In this document: in pieces, positions 59,625 to 64,000 of the stretch | How the letters are laid out: each line of letters opens with the position of its first letter | How positions within the stretch are numbered: position 1 is the stretch's first letter | Translations under genes and position numbers: made by a program | From: Rubrivivax sp. | GTDB taxonomy: Bacteria > Pseudomonadota > Gammaproteobacteria > Burkholderiales > Burkholderiaceae_C | Reading direction: 5' to 3' | Length of the DNA: 64,000 nt | Assembly: GCA_019635285.1 (NCBI GenBank) | Contig: JAHBZS010000002.1 | Location: 1 to 64,000 of the forward strand | The notes under the pieces: generated by a model | Database searches by the model: none | Seen by the model: the letters and a program-made list of their open reading frames with translations, nothing else | What the model was told of the DNA's origin: nothing

Positions 59625-61055
59625 ATGCATTCGAGACGACCGACCCGGGCGGCCGCGCTGCTGGGCCTGCTGTGGCTCGCGGGCTGTGCGGTCGGCCCGG
59701 ACTACCGCCCACCCGCCGCCGGCGTGCCCGCCAGCTGGGCCGCGGTGGATGGGCCCGGCACGGCTCCGGCGCCCGCGCCGGACCTGCAATGGTGGCGGCG
59801 CTTCGACGATGCGCTGCTCGACCAGCTGATCGACCGCGCAGTGGCCGCCAACACCGACGTGCGCAGCGCGCGGGCGCGGCTGCGCGCGGCACGCGCGGCA
59901 GCAGCACAGGCCGAAGGCGCGCTGTGGCCCAGCGTCGGTGCCTACGGCTCGGCCACGCGCTCGTCCGACGGCGGGCAGGGCGCCGTCTCCAGCTATGGCG
60001 CGGGCTTCGATGCGCGTTGGGAGATCGACCTGTTCGGCGGCCTGCGGCGCGGCGCCGAGGCGGCCCAGGCCGATGCCGACGCCAGCGCCGCGACGCTGGC
60101 GCAGACGCAGGTCTCGCTGGCGGCCGAGGTGGCGCGCAGCTACGTGCTGCTGCGCAGCTACCAGCGGCGGCTGCAGATCACGCAGGCCAACCTGGACAAC
60201 CAGTCGCAGACCTTGCAGATCACCGCCTGGCGCGCGCAGGCCGGCCTGGTGGGGCAGCTCGACGTGGAACAGGCCCGCGCCAACCGCGAGCAGACCCGCG
60301 CCCAGGTGCCGCAGCTGCAGGACGCGGTGGCGCAGATGCGCCACGCGCTGGCGGTGCTGCTGAACCAGCCGCCCGAGGCGCTGGCGGCGCAACTGGCCAC
60401 GGCCATGCCGCGGATCCCCGATGCCGCGGCGCAGCCGCTGCTCGGCGTGCCGGCCGACCTGCTGCGCCGCCGCCCCGACATCGTCGCCGCCGAGCGCGGC
60501 CTGGCCGCGGCCACCGCGCGCATCGGCGAGGCCGAGGCCGCGCGTTACCCGTCGTTGAGCTTGTCCGGCACGCTCGGCCTGCAAGGCGCGGCGCTGTCGG
60601 CGCTGAGCGGCAGCGCGGCGGCCACGCGGCTCATCACCGGCAGCCTGGCGGCGCCGATCTTCGACGCCGGCCGGCTGCGCCAGCAGGTGCTCATCCGCAC
60701 GGCCGAGCAGGAACAAGCGCTGGCCGCCTACGAGGCCGCGCTCACCGGCGCGCTGCGCGACGTGGAGGACGCCCGTACCGCATGGGCCCACGGCCAGGAC
60801 CGCGCCGATGCGCTGGCGCAGGCGGTGCAGGCGGCGCGCAATGCGGCGCTGCTCGCCGGCTTCCGCTACCGCTCGGGGCTGGTGGATTTCCAGACCGTGC
60901 TCGATACCGAACGCAGCGTGCGCACGCTGGAAGACAGCCAGGCCACGACCGAGGCCGACCGGACGATCGCCCTGATCCAGCTCTACAAGGCGCTGGGCGG
61001 CGGCTGGTCGGCCCAGGCGCTGGCCGTGGCCGCGCCGGAAGACACCCCACCATGA
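59625..61055 (+). CDS. TolC/NodT-type outer membrane efflux lipoprotein
   Basis: A 476-residue outer-membrane factor with a lipoprotein signal (LLWLAGCAVGPDY), the NodT-like opening PAAGVPASW and the two OEP repeats (for example VPADLLRRRPDIVAAERGLA and APIFDAGRLR). It would form the trimeric outer-membrane duct of the efflux system encoded just downstream; its stop overlaps the start of the adaptor gene (ATGA). Confidence 0.94.
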   Translation: MHSRRPTRAAALLGLLWLAGCAVGPDYRPPAAGVPASWAAVDGPGTAPAPAPDLQWWRRFDDALLDQLIDRAVAANTDVRSARARLRAARAAAAQAEGALWPSVGAYGSATRSSDGGQGAVSSYGAGFDARWEIDLFGGLRRGAEAAQADADASAATLAQTQVSLAAEVARSYVLLRSYQRRLQITQANLDNQSQTLQITAWRAQAGLVGQLDVEQARANREQTRAQVPQLQDAVAQMRHALAVLLNQPPEALAAQLATAMPRIPDAAAQPLLGVPADLLRRRPDIVAAERGLAAATARIGEAEAARYPSLSLSGTLGLQGAALSALSGSAAATRLITGSLAAPIFDAGRLRQQVLIRTAEQEQALAAYEAALTGALRDVEDARTAWAHGQDRADALAQAVQAARNAALLAGFRYRSGLVDFQTVLDTERSVRTLEDSQATTEADRTIALIQLYKALGGGWSAQALAVAAPEDTPP

Positions 61056-62356
61056 CCCCACCGACCCCCGACGCCGGCGAACCCGGCCTGCAGCAACTGC
61101 TGGGCGACGACGCCGAGCGCCCTGGGTGGCGACGCCCCGCCCTCTGGCTGGGGCTCGGGCTCGTGCTGGCCCTCGTGCTGGCCGCGCTGTGGATCGCGCG
61201 CAGCCGCGCCGCCGAGGCGCAGCGCGCGCCGCGCTTCCAGACCGAGGCCGTGCAGCGCGGCACGCTCGACGTCAAGGTGGTGGCCAACGGCACATTGGCA
61301 CCGACGCTCACCGTCAGCGTCGGCAGCGAGCTCTCCGGCACGGTGGCCAAGGTGCTGGTGGACATCAACGACCAGGTGAAGAAGGGCCAGGTGCTGGTGG
61401 AGCTGGACACCTCCAAGCTGGGCGACCAGATCGCGCGCTCGCGCGCCGCGCTGGCGTCGTCCGAGGCCAAGGTGGCATTGGCCCAGGCCACGGTGAAGGA
61501 GGCGCGCGCCAACCTGGCGCGCCTGGACGAGGTGTCGCGGCTGTCGGGCGGCCGCGTGCCGTCGGCCACCGAATTCGACACCGCGCGCGCCAACGCCGAC
61601 CGCGCGGCGGCCGACGAGGCCGCGGCACGTGCCGCGGTGGCCGATGCGCGGGCGGCGCTGCGCGTGGACGAGACCAACCTGTCCAAGGCCTCGATCCGCT
61701 CGCCGATCGACGGCGTGGTGCTCACGCGCACGGTGGACCCGGGCAATGCCGTGGCCGCGTCGCTGCAGGCGGTGACCTTGTTCACCATCGCCACCGACCT
61801 GAAGCACATGAAGCTGCAGGTCAACGTCGACGAAGCCGACGTCGGCCAGGTGCAGGTCGGGCAGAGCGCCGGCTTCACGGTGGCCGCATGGCCCAACCGC
61901 AGCTTCCCGGCGACGATCACGCGCGTGGGCTTCGGCGCCACCACCAAGGAGAACGTGGTCACCTACGTGGCCGAGATGAGCGTCGCCAACGGCGAGCTGC
62001 TGCTGCGCCCCGGCATGACGGCCACGGCCAGCATCGCCGCAGTGCATCGCGATGGCGTGCTGCTGGTGCCGAACGCGGCACTGCGCTTCACGCCGACGGC
62101 GCCGGGTGCGCCCGCTGCCGCGCCCGCGGGCGGCGGCATCGTGTCCAAGCTGATGCCGCGGCCGCCGCGCCCGGCCAAGCGCGCCGGTGCTGCCGACACC
62201 AAGGGCGGGCAGCGCCAGCTGTGGCTGCTGCGCGAGGGCACGCCGCAGGCGGTGACGGTGCAGGCCGGCCTGAGCGACGGCCGCCAGACCGAGGTCCGCG
62301 GCGACGTGCACGAGGGCGACGCCGTGATCGTCGACGAACTCGCGACGACGCCGTGA
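61052..62356 (+). CDS. MacA-like periplasmic adaptor (membrane fusion protein)
   Basis: A 434-residue adaptor anchored by one helix (about 29-48, LWLGLGLVLALVLAALWIA). It has the lipoyl half-motifs (VKVVANGTLAPT, IRSPIDGVVLTRTVDPG), a helical hairpin (LASSEAKVALAQATVKEARA), and beta-barrel and membrane-proximal parts. MacA-type adaptors link an ABC permease to a TolC duct and stimulate its ATPase. The ATPase gene starts in its stop codon (GTGA). Confidence 0.93.
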   Translation: MTPPTPDAGEPGLQQLLGDDAERPGWRRPALWLGLGLVLALVLAALWIARSRAAEAQRAPRFQTEAVQRGTLDVKVVANGTLAPTLTVSVGSELSGTVAKVLVDINDQVKKGQVLVELDTSKLGDQIARSRAALASSEAKVALAQATVKEARANLARLDEVSRLSGGRVPSATEFDTARANADRAAADEAAARAAVADARAALRVDETNLSKASIRSPIDGVVLTRTVDPGNAVAASLQAVTLFTIATDLKHMKLQVNVDEADVGQVQVGQSAGFTVAAWPNRSFPATITRVGFGATTKENVVTYVAEMSVANGELLLRPGMTATASIAAVHRDGVLLVPNAALRFTPTAPGAPAAAPAGGGIVSKLMPRPPRPAKRAGAADTKGGQRQLWLLREGTPQAVTVQAGLSDGRQTEVRGDVHEGDAVIVDELATTP

Positions 62357-63062
62357 ACGGCCCGCCGCTGATCAGCCTGCGCGGCGTGACGCGCGTCTAT
62401 GGCCAGGGCCAGGCGCGGGTGCTCGCCCTGGCCGGCGTGGACCTGGACATCGACGCCGGGGAGTTCGTCGCCATCATGGGGCCCAGCGGCTCGGGCAAGT
62501 CCACGGCGATGAACATCCTGGGCTGCCTGGACACGCCGTCCAGCGGCGCCTACCTGTTCCGCGGCGTGCACGTGGAGCAGCTGGCGCGCGACCCGCGCGC
62601 GCGGCTGCGGCGGCGCCACCTGGGCTTCGTGTTCCAGGGCTTCAACCTGCTGGCGCGCACCAGCGCGCTGGAGAACGTCGAGCTGCCGCTGCTCTATCGC
62701 GGCGAGCCCGCGGCCCGGCGCCATGCGGCGGCGCGCGAGGCGCTGGCCGCGGTGGGGCTGCAGGGCCGCGAAGGCCACACGCCGGCGGAGCTGTCCGGCG
62801 GGCAGCAGCAGCGCGTGGCCATCGCCCGTGCCGTGGTCACGCAGCCCACCGTGCTGCTGGCCGACGAGCCCACCGGCAACCTGGACACGCGGCGCAGCCA
62901 GGAGATCATGGCGCTGCTGTCGGCGCTGAACCGCGAGCGCGGCATCACCGTGCTGATGGTCACGCACGAGCCCGACATGGCCGCCTACGCGCGCCGCACC
63001 GTGCGCTTCGTCGACGGCCGCATCGCCGAGGACACGCGCGCAGCGATGGCGGAGCCGGCCTG

Positions 63063-63063
<1 letters not shown>
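62353..63063 (+). CDS. MacB-type ABC transporter ATPase
   Basis: A 236-residue ATPase with Walker A GPSGSGKST, Q-loop VFQGFNLL, signature LSGGQQQRVA and Walker B VLLADEPTGNLDT of the LolD/MacB group. Unlike E. coli MacB, the ATPase and permease are separate genes here. The GTG start overlaps the adaptor stop. Confidence 0.95.

Positions 63064-64000
<937 letters not shown>

Overview
The window is a GC-rich, densely coded stretch of chromosome from a denitrifying betaproteobacterium, most likely of the Burkholderiales (Rubrivivax/Leptothrix-like). The evidence is a cd1-type nir cluster with a Dnr-type regulator, a PEP-CTERM protein behind a sigma-54 promoter, a DUF3563 protein, a monomeric isocitrate dehydrogenase and a rubrerythrin/Fe-S oxidoreductase/DUF3501 cassette. 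No species can be named from the sequence alone.

Region 1 (80-10454) is nitrite respiration. A Crp/Fnr regulator (dnr) and a uroporphyrinogen-III methyltransferase (nirE) lie on the minus strand. Divergent from them runs nirS-nirM-nirC-nirF-nirDL-nirG-nirH-nirJ-nirN, nearly all with overlapping or abutting ends. Together these make cytochrome cd1 nitrite reductase, its c-type donors and its heme d1. A perfect FNR/DNR palindrome sits between nirE and nirS. nirN carries an in-frame array of 24-bp repeats.

Region 2 (10426-21131) is the most interesting part. No cNorCB or qNor gene is present. Instead a tight operon follows a second DNR-like site: a 53-residue membrane peptide, a CuA subunit II, a B-family-like heme-copper subunit I whose active-site Tyr position is Gln, heme O synthase, a SCO copper chaperone, a cytochrome b/ferredoxin/MvhD-like fusion, an unknown anchored protein, a second very divergent heme-copper subunit I (GGGH motif, no His-His dyad), and a cytochrome b/[2Fe-2S]/FAD-NAD(P)H reductase fusion. 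A CtaA-like gene is divergent. I read this as an alternative NO reductase system with its own quinone- or NAD(P)H-linked electron input; that function is inference.

Region 3 (21187-32922) is mixed: a patatin-like lipoprotein, isocitrate dehydrogenase, a Rieske oxygenase next to an NDH-2-like flavoprotein, two MFS transporters, a PAS protein and a DUF202 pair. Region 4 (32923-39157) has an accessory character: a large G8/beta-helix lipoprotein broken by a one-base frameshift, a TPR gene fragment, the sigma-54-driven PEP-CTERM protein with a strong terminator, a transposase remnant, and tRNA-Ala(CGC).

Region 5 (39222-59545) is housekeeping and signalling: a hydrolase, the rubrerythrin cassette, a MarR-GNAT fusion, a GST/DsbA-like pair, an S9 peptidase, a thioesterase, an SDR, YgiQ, a FeeM-like acyltransferase facing a hybrid histidine kinase, a DNA alkyltransferase, DedA, an ABC exporter and a diguanylate cyclase. 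Region 6 (59625-64000) is a tripartite MacAB/TolC-like efflux operon whose permease runs off the end. All functions are from reading motifs and family knowledge; no database search or alignment was run.
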